Shown in pieces: positions 20,871 through 32,660 of a stretch of 64,000 nt of DNA; the first letter of the stretch is position 1, and every line of letters starts with the position of its first letter. The notes beneath the pieces were generated by a model that made no database searches, had not been told where the DNA came from, and saw only the letters and a program-made list of their open reading frames with translations. Where the stretch lies: the NCBI GenBank assembly GCA_038030265.1, contig CM075942.1, positions 67,522,926 to 67,586,925 on the forward strand, in the 5' to 3' direction. The position numbers and the translations under genes were made by a program. Source of the DNA: Corythucha ciliata (Eukaryota > Arthropoda > Insecta > Hemiptera > Tingidae).

Positions 20871-21948
20871 TCCTCAAATGACAGTTTCCATGCTTTTCGC
20901 CCTTTCAAAGTAGCCGTATTGCCGTACTAGCAGTATTTGAGCTACACTGCTCTGTGCTGGGTACTGTGAAATCTTGTAGTGGGGATGGTTTTTTTTAATA
21001 AAAACGCCGACCGGGAGTCTTCGAAATCCGGGGATCGTTTTTAGCAGCATGGAACAATGCAAAAACGATAACCTGCTAAGTCCAGATGGTGGGTTACCCT
21101 GCCGAAATAGAGCGAGTCCTTGGGGTGGGGGGGGAGTGGGTAGTGCTAATGAGAATATCACATGCTCCAATATTATATTCAACGACAGGTACAGTGATCC
21201 CACAAGTAAAATAATCGTACCTGTAGTGCCCACAATAAGGGTTCTCATATGGCTACAGGGGCTTGCTGCGAGGGGTGGAAGTAAACAATCTTCATTAAGT
21301 TCCATCAAGAAATCGTTGCTCAATTTTATTATTTCAGTTATAAATAGAGGTACCTACCTACACATAAAAGTGTAAGAATCAGCGAGCGAGCCAAATGAAA
21401 GGGGAATGGGAGAGAAAGAGAATTGTACATTTGTACCGTCGTAAGCAATGCAGTGCTGAAATACCAGTCCAGGGGTTGTTTTAGTCGAACCGTGACCTTC
21501 AAAGTAATGCTATGTGTGTGAAACAGAAGTATATGAGTCTTTAAAAACGTGGGTGTGCAGCATACCGGTCTGCTAAAACATGAGCTGCCACGTGTCCCAG
21601 AAAAGGGGGTTTTGACTACTCTAGCCCTTTCTTCATGCTTGAGCCTGGAGTCACGTAGTTCAGTTTCAGTTTGAAATCGTCTTCGTTCTGTGTACAGTGT
21701 CTATTAGTGTCGTGAGACTCCGACTTTGTTTCTCAAAGGTGAGTGAATATTTTCTAAATACTACCTTACGAGGTACTGTAAAGTGTGAGTGGTGCATGTT
21801 TGCATGAATAATGAAGCTACTGACTCATTTTTTTATCTCGAGTTGAAATCAGTATAGCCATAATACCAAGTGGTTGAGGGCTTAACTCTTAAGGCAATAA
21901 GAAAGCTGTACTGCAGCAGTAGGAGACACAGTTTCTTCATTATGTTCG
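20871..21948. other. Interior of the CACTG element, no gene seen
   Basis: Mixed-composition DNA with frames of up to about 150 codons on the minus strand (21323-20874) that show no domain and contain a Pro-rich stretch from a G run. The words gttttagc, cagtactg and tctgctaaaa continue the subterminal composition. Confidence 0.35.
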
Positions 21949-24345
21949 TGTTAGTGCATTTCATTCTGAAAAATGCACTATTGGTCTCGTCGTGATGGTG
22001 GCAAACATGGGTCATGTCATGTTTTTTTCACGTTTCAGAACCTCTTGAACACGAATTCAGTGGTCTCCGGAATTCATATATATATATACAGGGTGGTCGG
22101 TTTTGAGATGCAAAAAAAAAATTGGGTAATAGTACACCGAAAATGGGATAAAAAAGTCTTATTCGGATAGTGGCCTATCTCTTTTTGTTTTCGAGTAATA
22201 ATTTTTTTAGTGATTTTTAGGCGCAACTGTATTTTTCGCCGAAAAACTGTTATTTCTCAGCTTCTACTTCACGTTTTTCCAAAAGTGATGGCAGTTTCGT
22301 AATCTACAGAAAATTTTCTACGGGATGAATGCAAAATCAATATTCTAAATTGTCATAAACGCCTGAAAACGTTACGTTTTCGTTGCGTTAATGCAAAAAA
22401 AACCAAGAATTTGACTTCACAAAACAATTTACTGTGTCACCAAAAATGTCTTCACACGTTGTCAAACGACATAAAAACTTCTCCGTTTTCCCAGCTTTCC
22501 AACGGTGTACTCGAAAGTGGAATTATCTCCCTCCTTCGACGAGAAAATTCGAAAAGAAGCGAAAAAGTCATACATTTTGGGCTAAAAATGTGAATAATAA
22601 CAGGTGCGAAAATTCATTTGTTTGGCTCTCTTTCTTGAGAAATCCAAGCTCTGGCACTATAAAAATTAAAATGTATTGCATTTGAAGAATAAACAACAAA
22701 CAAACAAATTAATAAAATGGACGAAGAGGTGTGCGAATTTAGGGCGTCTGCTGGATTTTTATGGGTCGGAGAGACCGATTAATAGGCCCACATTTCTTTG
22801 AAGGAACGGGGCAAGGCTACCTGCATTTCCTGCAAGTCGAATTGCCACGTCTTCTTGACGGAATGGACCCAGAGCTGAGGGAACAAATTATTTTCCAGCA
22901 AGACGGTGATTTCGGTCTCCGACGATCCCAGCCCAGACCCCATAAAAATCCAACAGACGCCCTAAATTCGCACACCTCTTCGTCCATTTTATTAATTTGT
23001 TTGTTTGTTGTTTATTCTTCAAATGCAATACATTTTAATTTTTATAGTGCCAGAGCTTGGATTTCTCAAGAAAGAGAGCCAAACAATTGAATTTTCGCAC
23101 CTGTTATTATTGACATTTTTAGCCCAAAATGTATGACTTTTTCGCTTCTTTTCGAATTTTCTCGTCGAAGGAGGGAGATAATTCCACTTTCGAGTACACC
23201 GTTGGAAAGCTGGGAAAACGGAGAAGTTTTTATGTCGTTTGACAACGTGTGAAGACATTTTTGGTGACACAGTAAATTGTTTTGTGAAGTCAAATTCTTG
23301 GTTTTTTTGCATTAACGCAACGAAAACGTTACGTTTTTAGGCGTTTATGACAATTTAGAATATTGATTTTGCATTCATCCCGTAGAAAATTTTCTGTAGA
23401 TTACGAAACTGCCATCACTTTTGGAAAAACGTGAAGTAGAAGCTGAGAAATAACAGTTTTTCGGCGAAAAATACAGTTGCGCCTAAAAATCACTAAAAAA
23501 ATCATTACTCGAAAGCAAAAAGAGATAGGCCACTATCCGAATAGGACTTTTTTATCCCATTTTTGGTGTACTATTACCCAATTTTTTTTTTTGCATCTCA
23601 AAACCGACCACCCTGTATATATATATATCTTTATGGCCGTTTCCTTGTTAGCACGATAACTCTCGTAGAAATTAATTTAGCGGAACGCGCTTTGGCACAA
23701 AAATCAGTAGTCATAAGACACCGGTCGGTATTGCATTTGGGCCAAATCGGTCAAGGTGGAGGGGGGGGGAAATCGGGCTTGAAGTCGTCAAAAAATCACT
23801 AAAAATCACCAGTTGATTCTAGAAGCATCATATTCGGTACGTATACTCCATTTTAGACTAGCCTTTGATTCCCATTTTAGTTTTTTGAAAAAGTCAAGGG
23901 GGAGGGGGTGGTGCCCCCGTGGTGGAAGTAAGTGTGTGGTCTTGTTAGCACGATAACTCTCGTAGAAATTAATTTAGCGGAACGCGCTTTGGCAAAAAAA
24001 TCAGTAGTCATAAGACCCCGGTCGGTATTGCATTTGGGCCAAATCGGTCAAGGTGGTGGGGGGGAAAATAGGGCTTGAAATGGTAAAAAAATCACTAAAA
24101 ATCACCAGTTGATTCTAGAAGCATCATATTCGGTATGATGATTCCATTTTGAAATAGCATTTGATTCCCATTAAGTTCAGCTTAAACAAACCCGGCAGAA
24201 AACAGTACGAGGGAGGGTCAAACATAAACGAAACAAATCATGGTCTCAACATTACTACTTCTGGGACGGCTTAGGGTATCCGTATACAAAATGAAATGCA
24301 CTCTTTCCGACCGCCAGCTGCCGGAGCGAAATTTTTGTACTGCGA
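21949..24345 (+). repeat. Dispersed repeat A, copy 1 (split by a mariner-like element)
   Basis: The left part 21949-22088 starts tagtgcatttcattctg and reads to a TA-repeat. The right part 23616-24345 holds two tandem units with a period of about 297 bp (starting at about 23645 and 23942; key words cgataactctcgtagaaatt, agcggaacgcgctttggca) and ends with a block containing gtatacaaaatgaaatgcac. Copies 2 and 3 lie at 40491-41213 and 41598-42749. The inverted AGTGCATTTCATT near both ends could be short TIRs, but homology continues about 30 bp beyond the right one. Confidence 0.65.
22089..23615. mobile_element. Mariner-like element with 675-bp inverted repeats
   Basis: The element is 1527 bp, starts CAGGGTGGTCGGTTTTGAGA and ends with its reverse complement, inside a TA microsatellite (TA target). 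The arms 22089-22764 and 22942-23615 are reverse complements of about 675 bp with very few differences. The 175-bp centre encodes, on the plus strand from about 22770, RLIGPHFFEGTGQGYLHFLQ and then ELPRLLDGMDPELREQI with IFQQDG. That matches the Tc1/mariner transposase segment leading to the second catalytic Asp (FQQDG). The rest of the transposase is missing. This is a non-autonomous deletion derivative with unusually long inverted repeats. Confidence 0.8.
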
Positions 24346-25011
24346 TCGAGTAGATTTCAAGTTTTCTGTGCAATGGAAGGTCAATTCACCAGGATTTAGT
24401 GTGAATAAATGAGGGTGTTTATTTATTTTTATTTTTTCAATAGAACCGGGATTTGGCTTACTTTGGGATGCTGTCGAAACAACAGAAAATGATTAATTTG
24501 TTCCAAAACAGCTAATCCTGGCAGAAAAAAATTTGTTCCAAGAAAAGTCAAATGTCCAATTGGATTGGACATTTGATTTTTCTTGGAACCTCTTCTATGG
24601 CTTCATCCCGCAAGATTTCTAAAAATTTGTTCTTTCCGAATTGTTCGTCAAAAGTAGCAAAAAGCCCATCCGGAAGTGAAAAATCGGATTTAATTCGGAA
24701 AAGTAGAGAAAAACCTTGAACAAATTTGGAAAAATTCATGTCTCAAAGATGAGTTCCGAGTTACTGTGTAGCCGCCACCTAATCGGTTCATTGTGGAGGA
24801 AGGTTAGGTGAGGGGGGGTTACGAATGCCGTGGTCATCGGGGTGGGGGACATGTTGGATGCGACGGATCGATCGCGGTCAACAGTCAAGTCAGCTGTTGA
24901 TGGGCAAGCAAAATGAGGGCTGGAAGTGGGTAGAGTAGGTTTACGAAAGAAAAAAATGAGTATATATTATTTTCTGTTGTTGCCCAGCAACGGGCCATCA
25001 ACCATGCGGTC
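24346..25011. other. Spacer with a 55-bp cruciform
   Basis: 24535-24589 is a hairpin: 26-bp arms (gttccaagaaaa, tcaaatgtccaat) around tgg, with one mismatch. The rest has no gene. 24780-24930 is relatively G-rich. Confidence 0.45.
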
Positions 25012-25280
25012 ACGAGGTTAGAGAACCTTTAAAACATAGGTACTGCAACACGGATTTCAGCGCCATATTTGGTCCCTCAGTACTTAGGGTAAAAAAAATA
25101 ATATCATGAATGAAAAAATTGTCATCGTAACAGCAAACAAACGCAGAATGTGGTCGAAATAAATAAAAATATCCTTCTTGTCAATGAGATCAGGTGATAA
25201 TTATAATCATATGAGGGACCAAGTATGGCGCCGATTTGCGTGTTGCAGTACTCGTGTTTTATAGTGCCTTAACGAGGTTA
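25012..25280. mobile_element. MITE-like element, 251 bp, 8-9-bp TSD
   Basis: ACGAGGTTA at 25012-25020 is repeated at 25272-25280. Between them the ends are inverted: TAAAACA, then GTACTGCAACAC, then GCGCCATA and TTGGTCCCTCA occur in the same order inward from both ends. The TSD length is hAT-like. No coding capacity. Confidence 0.6.
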
Positions 25281-25540
25281 CAGGCTGATGGGCAAGCCCC
25301 CCCCCCCCAACACCCACTATCGACAACTACTGAACAGTGAGTGAAATTTGTTGCCAGTATTTTCATACTTTTTTTTTTAGCTTTATTTAATTCTTGGCGT
25401 GGAATAGTGCAACATTTCTTTTATTTATGTCAAAACTTATTACCATATCAATCGTCAGTTTTTTGCTTGCCCATCAACCAACCTGACAAAAGACCACGAC
25501 CGATATCTCGGTAGGGAGTTTTTTCCTAGTCCTTAAGTTA
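25281..25540. other. AT-rich spacer
   Basis: Starts with a C9 run; otherwise no gene or repeat recognised. Confidence 0.3.
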
Positions 25541-25910
25541 AGGCGGGGTTTCAGACGGGTCCCTTCGATCCCTTCCCAGCTGCCCCTCGCCTAAACTTCA
25601 CCCCTAAATTTTGGTTTCATTTCTGTACCAATCTTCAATTTCAAAGTTTCATTTCAATCTTCAGGAAGCCCAACAATGACACCCCCAACAATGACAACCC
25701 CCAAAAACACTTTAGAATTAAAATGTGATCTAGGGTCATTTCAGATATGAAATTTGAAAAAGCAAGTTCGAGCGTTGGACTTTCTGAAGATTGAAAAGAT
25801 ACTTTGAAATTGAAGACTGATGCAGAAATAGAGTCAAAATTTAGGCGCGAGGTTTAGACGAGGGTGGCTTGTTAGGTGTCGAGGAAACCTGTCTGACGCC
25901 CTCCCCACCC
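25541..25910. repeat. Imperfect long inverted repeat, about 370 bp
   Basis: The arms (about 25541-25670 and 25765-25910) share in inverted order words such as cgtcagacaggt/tcagacgggt, cctaaattttg, atttctg, tcttcaatttcaaagt and tcaatcttcag. At least 84 bp of each arm aligns with roughly one mismatch per 6-8 bases, so this is an old foldback or MITE. The loop contains three acaatgacac-type words. Confidence 0.55.
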
Positions 25911-26824
25911 TTAAGATAATATATTATGGTCGTTGAAAGTGGTGGGATGGGTGGGGGTTGATTAAGAAGCAAGGTGAATAAACTCTTTTTACTTTTTTCA
26001 AGTGCCGTGGTTCCCCTCTCGCCTGGTTCGGTAGAAGGGTTGGGCCGACGTGTTTCGGATACACAGAGACCTTTAAAGTACATTAAAGTCTATGGGAGCT
26101 TTTTTAATCTTTTTTAATAATAATTACAATTTTTAAAAAACTTGTAATTGTAATTGTAATCGTTGATGTGATCAATTTACTGAAACTTTGATGATTTTGT
26201 CGATGCATCCGCTCCTCATTATTCCAATGATCCTTATTTTTATTCAACAAGAATTTGAACGAAAAATGTTGGGGATTTATCCCGCCAACCAATCGCGTTC
26301 CCGTTTCGCTTTCACCGGTTCTCATCGGCTTCGGTGACCCGAGACCTCCCTGACTTGGCTCGCCGGGTCACGACAAGAACCAGGGCCGGTGACCGTATTG
26401 CGGTAGCACCTCTGCTTCCCCTGGGTAGAGCAGATTTTCAGCTCTGAATCCGGATCAATTGTCGGACAGAGGCCACCGGGACCGTGAGTCAGGTAGCCCG
26501 GAGTTCAAGGTCGAAGCGGAGACTAGTGCATGTTTTCTTGTATTCAATACTGTCTAGTTTCAATCTTCAAGAATTTCTCGTCAAGCTGTAGCGGGCTTTT
26601 TCTAAAGTCACCACCGAAATAACTCGGAAACCTTTTTTGAACGTACAATCAGCCCATAAAAATTATCACTCTTCGTGCGGCTTTTTCGAAGAAAGGCTGC
26701 TACTGCATGAGGAGAATTTCTCTGAATCTCTCCTTTGATAGCCTTTTTTGTGTATTCGGCGTCGCCAATTTCTGTAATTTCTTTTTCAAATAATTCTAAT
26801 TCATGCTTCTCCTCATTTCTTTAG
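25911..26824. other. Spacer left of exon-like block
   Basis: 26290-26530 is GC-rich with a short hairpin (gtgacccg and cgggtcac) and no convincing tRNA fold. 26570-26820 is pyrimidine-rich on the plus strand and ends in ttctttag, a plausible splice acceptor. Confidence 0.3.
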
Positions 26825-27316
26825 CCTACAACTTTACGAGTATTTCGAAAATAAAATACCTTACTCCTGATTATTTGTCGGAGATACTACCAGACCCCGA
26901 GAATTTGATATTTAGGGCTGGAAAAAGTGGTCTGAGCAGGAGGTGAGTGCGAGATTTTTCTGTGTCGCAGAAATCATTGCAATGTTTTACTAAACATTCG
27001 TTTTCGCTTTGTAGAAAGGGCCCTGGGATTCGGTAAACGAGCAGGAGACTTTGGCGAAATCTTTTGGAAATTCAGACAGTTCTTCAGTCACCCTAAACCC
27101 AATTTCTTCTCCCGAAAGGTTTTAAAATTAATATCGTCTTTTGTGTACTCGCCTGTTATTTAATTTGAGTGATTACCTCAATACAGGTCTCTTGAACAAT
27201 CAACATCGAATTCGTCGCCCAGTGCAGTTCCATCGGCTAGTCAACCGTCGGCGTCGTGCCACCCCGTACATGAGATCCTATAGAAAAACTCGAGGGAAAA
27301 GTTCCTCATCAATAAA
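26825..27316 (+). CDS. Three small exon-like pieces with consensus splice sites and a poly-A signal
   Basis: Piece 1 (26825-26942) follows ttctttag, reads ISKIKYLTPDYLSEILPDPE and ends GAG/GTGAGTGC. Its last 27 bases also read GWKKWSEQE in a shifted frame. Piece 2 (27015-27118) follows cgctttgtag, reads KGPWDSVNEQETLAKSF and continues Ser-rich to PER, ending AAAG/GT. Piece 3 (27187-27283) follows caatacag, reads SLEQSTSNSSPSAVPSASQ and ends CHPVHEIL then TAG. AATAAA lies at 27311. Phases of pieces 2 and 3 agree; piece 1 joins piece 2 in phase only through the shifted frame. I do not recognise the protein. It may be the 3' end of a gene captured by, or belonging to, the CACTG element. Confidence 0.4.
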
Positions 27317-28149
27317 CGTCATCTAGACGAAAGTGACCTTTTTTAGATTATAGAATTTATTTAGAATTTTCCATTCATTAAGCTTAACACCGCAGGTGAT
27401 AAAACCGATCCTTAATTTTATTCTTTTTTATTTATTCTCTTCTTTCGACGAAGCTATGAGCTACAACCGGACGTTTTTTCTGTTTTTCTAATTCACATTC
27501 TTGTAAGTCACCTGAAATTCCAAGCCTTCCATTGGAAATTTGTCGAGCAATGGCTTGTTTCCTTTGTGTGTTATATTTACCTGCATACTTCAACAAATTT
27601 TCTATGCCTGTGTTACAGAAGTGGTTGTAAATAAATATCCTGTACTATATTATGTTGCCTATCACTTATTAATTATGTTATATTTATTTTATTTCATATC
27701 TCTGTGAGTGTACAAAATTCTTCTTCATCTAGTTGTTAGTCCACTCTAAAAGAACACCATACTTGCCCTTTTAGTTCTTTCCTATTGTATACGGGAATGT
27801 GAAAGTAATTGGGTGAAAAAGGGATCGTTGTAATTTAAATATGGACAGTTGTTCTGGCAAATTTGACGGGTATAAATTAAATGAAAATAATAATAAATAT
27901 TATTATCACTATGCATTTTATTTTTCAGATTTGAGGCCCTAAAATGTACAAATCGCTCAATTGCTGCAAAAGCGTGGAGTACCTAATTAAAAATCTGTTA
28001 ATGGTAATTTTGATTTACACTCAATCGCGTTATTGAGCTATTGCAGCAAATGAGCGATATTTATACTTTTGCAAAGTGCGCGTGTTCTAACAAAGTATAA
28101 TTTGCTCTAATAGGTGACCTGTCAATGCTGTTTTCGTCGCATAGATAAA
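27317..28149. other. AT-rich spacer
   Basis: No domain-bearing ORF. 27955-28065 has a weak inverted pair (aatcgctcaattgctgcaa and ttgcagcaaatgagcgat). Confidence 0.35.
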
Positions 28150-28769
28150 TGTTAAGAATGCAGTTTCTGGGCTACTATTTTAGTGCACAGTGGACTGCTT
28201 TACGACACAGGAAGCACTGCGAAAATGACAGTACTTGGATGGCTAAAATCAATAAATAAATCGCGCTAAATTCAAAGAGTCCGCAGTGCACTTTTCAGAG
28301 AACACACACTGCACTTATAGCTGAAAATGGACTGCATTACCGGTAATTCAAGGACTTCTTTTACAAGATAAATACAACTGTTTTCGCAGAGGTAGTTCGG
28401 CTTTCGCAGTAGAACAGAAGAGCTGTTTTCGAATAGTAGTATCTTCTGTTTTAACAGGGCTCTTTACCTGTTTTGGCAGTGCAACTCACCATTATACGGC
28501 TTTTCTTGCATACCTGTTAAAGAAGAGTAAAGAGGCTTAGCATGACCACTTTTTAGCAGTATTGACTATCTTGCAACTCCGTGCAGTCCCGAACTTTGTT
28601 ATTGCAGTACCAGTTTTAGAAGTATTTCGCCCTCCTAAAACAGGTCTCCGCATTTTTAGCCGAGTAAAACCGTTCTGCTAAATTAGTAAGTTCTGGACTA
28701 TCTTGCAACTCCACGCAGTACCAGGACTGCTAAAAATCGCCTAATAAACCGTCGATATTTTTCTCCGTG
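28150..28769. repeat. Right subterminal region of the CACTG element
   Basis: Dense short words (gcagta, actgct, ctgttttag, cttgcaactcc twice) in both orientations over about 600 bp, ending in TTTTTCTCCGTG. The composition matches the left end at 20745-20870, as expected for transposase-binding subterminal repeats. Confidence 0.5.
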
Positions 28770-29531
28770 TGTATATCCCGAACCATCTCGTGTATAAAAG
28801 AGGAATAATTCGAGGAGTAGATAAAGAAATATCGGAGGAAGAAATTAAAAATGTTATAAAGGGCCCATTGGGGGAAAATTTGGAGATTTTCGCTGTTAAA
28901 CGTCTTTCCAGGCGGATGACGAATGAATCTGGTCAAAACGTATTCTCTCCAACTTATTCTATTTCATTCTCGATTAGAGGGCAGGTATTACCACCTCATG
29001 TTTACATCCATCACGTCGTGTGCGAAGTTAACTCTGATGTCCAAAAAGTCATCCAATGTCATAAATGCCTCCGATATGGACACTTCGTGGACCAGTGCAA
29101 GGGGTCAGTCCAATGCAGAAAATGCGGTGAACAACATGAAACAAACGAGTGCTCTAATGATTTTATTTCTTGTGTTCACTGCCGAGGCCCTCACGAAGCT
29201 ACTGACAGGAATTCATGTCCTCAGTTTACGACTGAAAAAAGAATTAAACAAGTAATGAGTGACTCCAACGTTCCATACTTCGATGCCAAATCCATTGTCA
29301 CTGGAAAATCATTCGCGTCCCTCTCAAGAGCTCCCCCTATTTATAATGATTCAATTTTTCCCCCTTTATCAAATAGTAATAATCCTTCTAATTTTACAAG
29401 AAAAGTAGCTTCATCTAGTTCGTTCCCGAGGTCTACCAAACGGCAGCTCTCCCCTCCTTTAAAACAGTTTAAATGGGTAGCAGAACACGTAAATAATTTC
29501 ACTCCGAAGGATATCGAGGGAGGGCTGATCC
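28770..29531 (+). pseudogene. LINE ORF1 middle with three CCHC zinc knuckles
   Basis: The open frame resumes YIPNHLVYKRGIIRGVDKEI directly after the CACTG element. Residues about 85-140 carry three knuckles: CHKCLRYGHFVDQC, CRKCGEQHETNEC and CVHCRGPHEATDRNSC. The basic C-terminal part (RSTKRQLSPPLK) matches the related minus-strand ORF1 at 50212-50740. These knuckles bind the LINE RNA in I/Jockey/R1-type elements. The frame is cut at 29539 by the hAT element; the natural stop is at 33740. Confidence 0.85.
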
Positions 29532-30180
29532 CTTCCAATTAGGGTTGCCAGATGACCGGTTTTCGACCGGCCTGGCCGGTTTTGGAAGTCCGAGGCCGGA
29601 TGCCGGCCGGACCCTCGACCGGCCTTAAGTAAAGCCGGTTTTCGGATTCGCTCATTTTGTAATAATTTTTCCTCATTAAATTATTCGTAAGGGAACTTAG
29701 CGACAAGATTTTATTTCTTTAAAACGTCGGGGATGATTTCGTGACTTTCGTGTGACTTGTGCAGGCCGGCACCGCGCTAACTCTCAGCCTAGGTAGGGCC
29801 TATTGTATTGTCAGTTCCAGCGTTTCAGTCACTGTATTGTTGTGTTGTCGTGGGGGAAAGAGATGGCCAAGCGCGGATCCAGAGTCAGCTTAAGGAGGGG
29901 GCCACATTATGACTCCATTCGGCCCTCGCACCTACCAATACCACACGTCAAACCGTTCCTAGACAGACACAGTTCTCAATCTCCGATAATTGAAACATCG
30001 GAAAATTGAGGAAACCCAAACGCCGGAAAAGTGGGGGGGGGAGAAACAACATTCAATATGTAACGTGAACTATTAGTCTGGCAAAAATATGCCTCCCGCC
30101 GAATAAAGTGTACTCAGCGCAGTGATGCAGAGGAAGGTCTTACAAGCCCCATTGGCTAACACTGCAATTGTGACCCTCAA

Positions 30181-31009
30181 AATTGGGTTTTTTAGTGAGT
30201 GAAATCATGGAAATTACATTTTTATTGAGTGAAACCAGCTAAAAACGGTTGTTAGTGCGAAAAACCGACGCAAAAAGTCACTGAAGTAGGCCACCTAGAG
30301 AAATTGCTTTACTGGCAAACAAATGTTCCGAGATTAGCTGTTCATAAAATTGACAGTCTCCTCATGGAATTAATAATTTCCACATAAAATTGATAATTTC
30401 CTCATAAAATTGACAATTTACTGATAAAATTGACAATTTACTGATAAAATTGACAATTGACTCATAAAATTGACAATTTCCTCATAAAATTGACAATTTA
30501 ATCATAAAATTGACAATTTACTCTTAAAATTGATCATTTCCGCGTACAATCGGCTATTCATACTAAAAATAACAAGTTTAAAGCCAAAATAACGATCACC
30601 AATTACTGTATTACCAATAATCACCAAAAGGGTAATTGCCTATCGAGAAATGGTTGAAATTAATAACTTTTAATTTTTTGGTTCCAAGGACCAAAAATTC
30701 CTCAATTTGGGGATAAGTTTTAATTTCTTCGTGAAATTGACAATTACAGTTCCAAACTGAGAATTTATGCTTCAAATTGACATAGTTTTAATTAAATTGA
30801 CAATGCGCCAATAAAAATGTCAATTGCTAATAAAAACGAAAATTTTCTCGTGAAAATAACAATTTCGTCCTACTAACAATTCCACATAAAATTGACAATT
30901 TCCTCATAAAACTGACCATTTCGTCGTAAAATAGATAATATCATTATTTCCTCGTAAAATTGACAGTTTCCTCATAAAATATACAATTTACCCATAAAAT
31001 TGTCTATTT

Positions 31010-31059
<50 letters not shown>

Positions 31060-32660
31060 GCTTGTGCTTTGTAGCCACTAGCAAAATTTCCTCTTAATAT
31101 AGGCAATTTCCAAAATGGACAATTTCCTCATAAAACATACAATTTCCTCACGAAATTGACGATTTCCGTGTAAAATTGTCAATTTTCTCATAAAATACAT
31201 AATTTAATTGCAAAATTGACAATTTTCTCATAAATTGGACGATTTCCTCATGAAATTGTCAATTTCTTGACAATTTCCCATAAAATGTATTAGTTCTTCA
31301 TAAAAGTAACAATTTGCGGAGGGGAAGCATTATGTCCCACGCCTACCACTGCGATTGTAACCATAAAAATTGGGTTTTTTAGTGAGCGAAATCCAGGAAT
31401 TTACTTTTTTTATTGAGTGAGACCGGCTAAAAACGGTTCTTAGTGCAAAAAATCGGCGCAATCAGTCACTGAAGTAGGCCAACCAGCGAAATTGGTTTAC
31501 TGGCAAACAAATTTTCCGAGATTAGCTGTTCATCATATTGACAATCTCCTCATGAACTTGACAATTTCCTCATAAAATTGACAATTTCCTCACAAAACAT
31601 ATAACTTCCTGATAAAATTCACGATTTCCGTCTGGAAATTGGATATTTCCTCATCAAATCGACAATTTTCTCATGAAATTGACAATTTCCTCATAAAATT
31701 GACAATTTCTTCATAAAATTGTCAATTTCCTCATAAAACATATAATTACCTGATAAAATTCATGATTTCTTAATAAAATTGACAATTTCTTCGTAAAATT
31801 GTCAGTTTCCTCTTACAACATATAGTTTCCTAATAAAATTCACGGTTCCCTCATAAAATAGACAATTTCCTCATAAAACATACAATTTCCTCACAAAATT
31901 AACTTTTTTCTTATAAAATTGACAATTTCCTCACAAAATGGACAATTTCCTCATAAAATGGACAATTTCCCCGTAAAATTAATTATTTCCTCATAAATTT
32001 GACGATTTCCTCATAAAATTGTCAGTTCCCTCATAAAATATACAATTTCTCCGTAACATTGATTATTTCCTCGTGAAATTGACAATTTCTCTATATAATT
32101 GACAATTTTCCCATAAAATTGATAATTTCGAAACGATCTACTGCGAAACTACTGCATTAACAATAATCATAAAAAGGGCAATTGCCCATTGAGTCAAGGG
32201 GCAAAATTAATAAGTTCCAAAAGGACGAAAAATAAATAATTTTCTAGTGAAATTGACAATTTCCACGTCAAATTAACAATGCCTGCTTCAAATTGACACG
32301 TTTTTAATTAAATTGACTATGCGCTAATAAAATTGACGATTTCGTCCTAAAATTAACGATTCCTAGTTACGATTTTCTCTTGAAATGAGCAATTTCCAAT
32401 TCGAACTAACAATTGCCTTACAAAATTGGAAATTCATTCGAAAGGGGCAATTTTCTCATTATATTGATAATTCTTCATAAAATATGTCATTTTCTTCATA
32501 AAATTGACTATTTCCTTATTGAACTGAAGATGGACTTATCAAATTGATACTTTTTAGACTGAAAATTACCTCATAAAGTCAACCATTATGTTCATAAGGT
32601 TAAGATGTCTTGTAAAATTGAAAGTTTTCTCATAAAACAGACAATTTCGTTATGAAATTG
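30181..32660 (+). repeat. 20-bp minisatellite (tttcctcataaaattgacaa type)
   Basis: A 20-bp unit, ctcataaaattgacaatttc and variants, is repeated over about 2.3 kb with substitutions and short indels. It is best ordered at 30355-30540 and 31540-32110. The block 30181-30347 (aattgggttttttagtgag onward) recurs at about 31369-31533, spaced 1.19 kb, so an array plus header of about 1.2 kb was duplicated. A 45-T run lies at 31012-31056. Its AT-rich content explains the absence of ORFs. Confidence 0.8.

Larger units (their letters stand above)
20736..28771. mobile_element. CACTG-type (CMC/EnSpm-like) DNA element, 8.0 kb
   Basis: Inserted in LINE ORF1. It begins CACTGAGAAAAA (20738) and ends TTTTTCTCCGTG (28769): the two ends are inverted repeats with one mismatch. 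A 2-bp TG duplication (20736-20737 and 28770-28771) restores the LINE reading when one copy is removed. Both ends are rich in short words such as ctgcaaaa, actgct, gcagtac and aaaacag (20745-20870; 28150-28745), like the subterminal repeats of CACTA-type elements. No transposase frame is present. The interior is a mosaic of other elements and possible exons, listed separately. Confidence 0.65.

Noticed and set aside
22411..23312. Pairs of identical ORFs on opposite strands
   Set aside because: They mirror each other because they lie in the two arms of the mariner-like inverted repeat; no domain.
26330..26530. GC-rich hairpin stretch as a structured RNA
   Set aside because: Only one short stem (gtgacccg/cgggtcac) is convincing; no known RNA fold matches.
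28769..28771. GTG as a start codon for the zinc-knuckle frame
   Set aside because: The frame simply resumes here after the CACTG element; the true start lies at 20334.
29803..30009. 68-codon basic ORF near the left end of the 4-kb hAT-like element
   Set aside because: No domain, no similarity recognised and no splice signals; composition fits chance.
30355..32110. Regular 20-bp repeats considered as a CRISPR-like array
   Set aside because: There are no distinct spacers between conserved repeats; the whole unit repeats with drift, and the host is eukaryotic.
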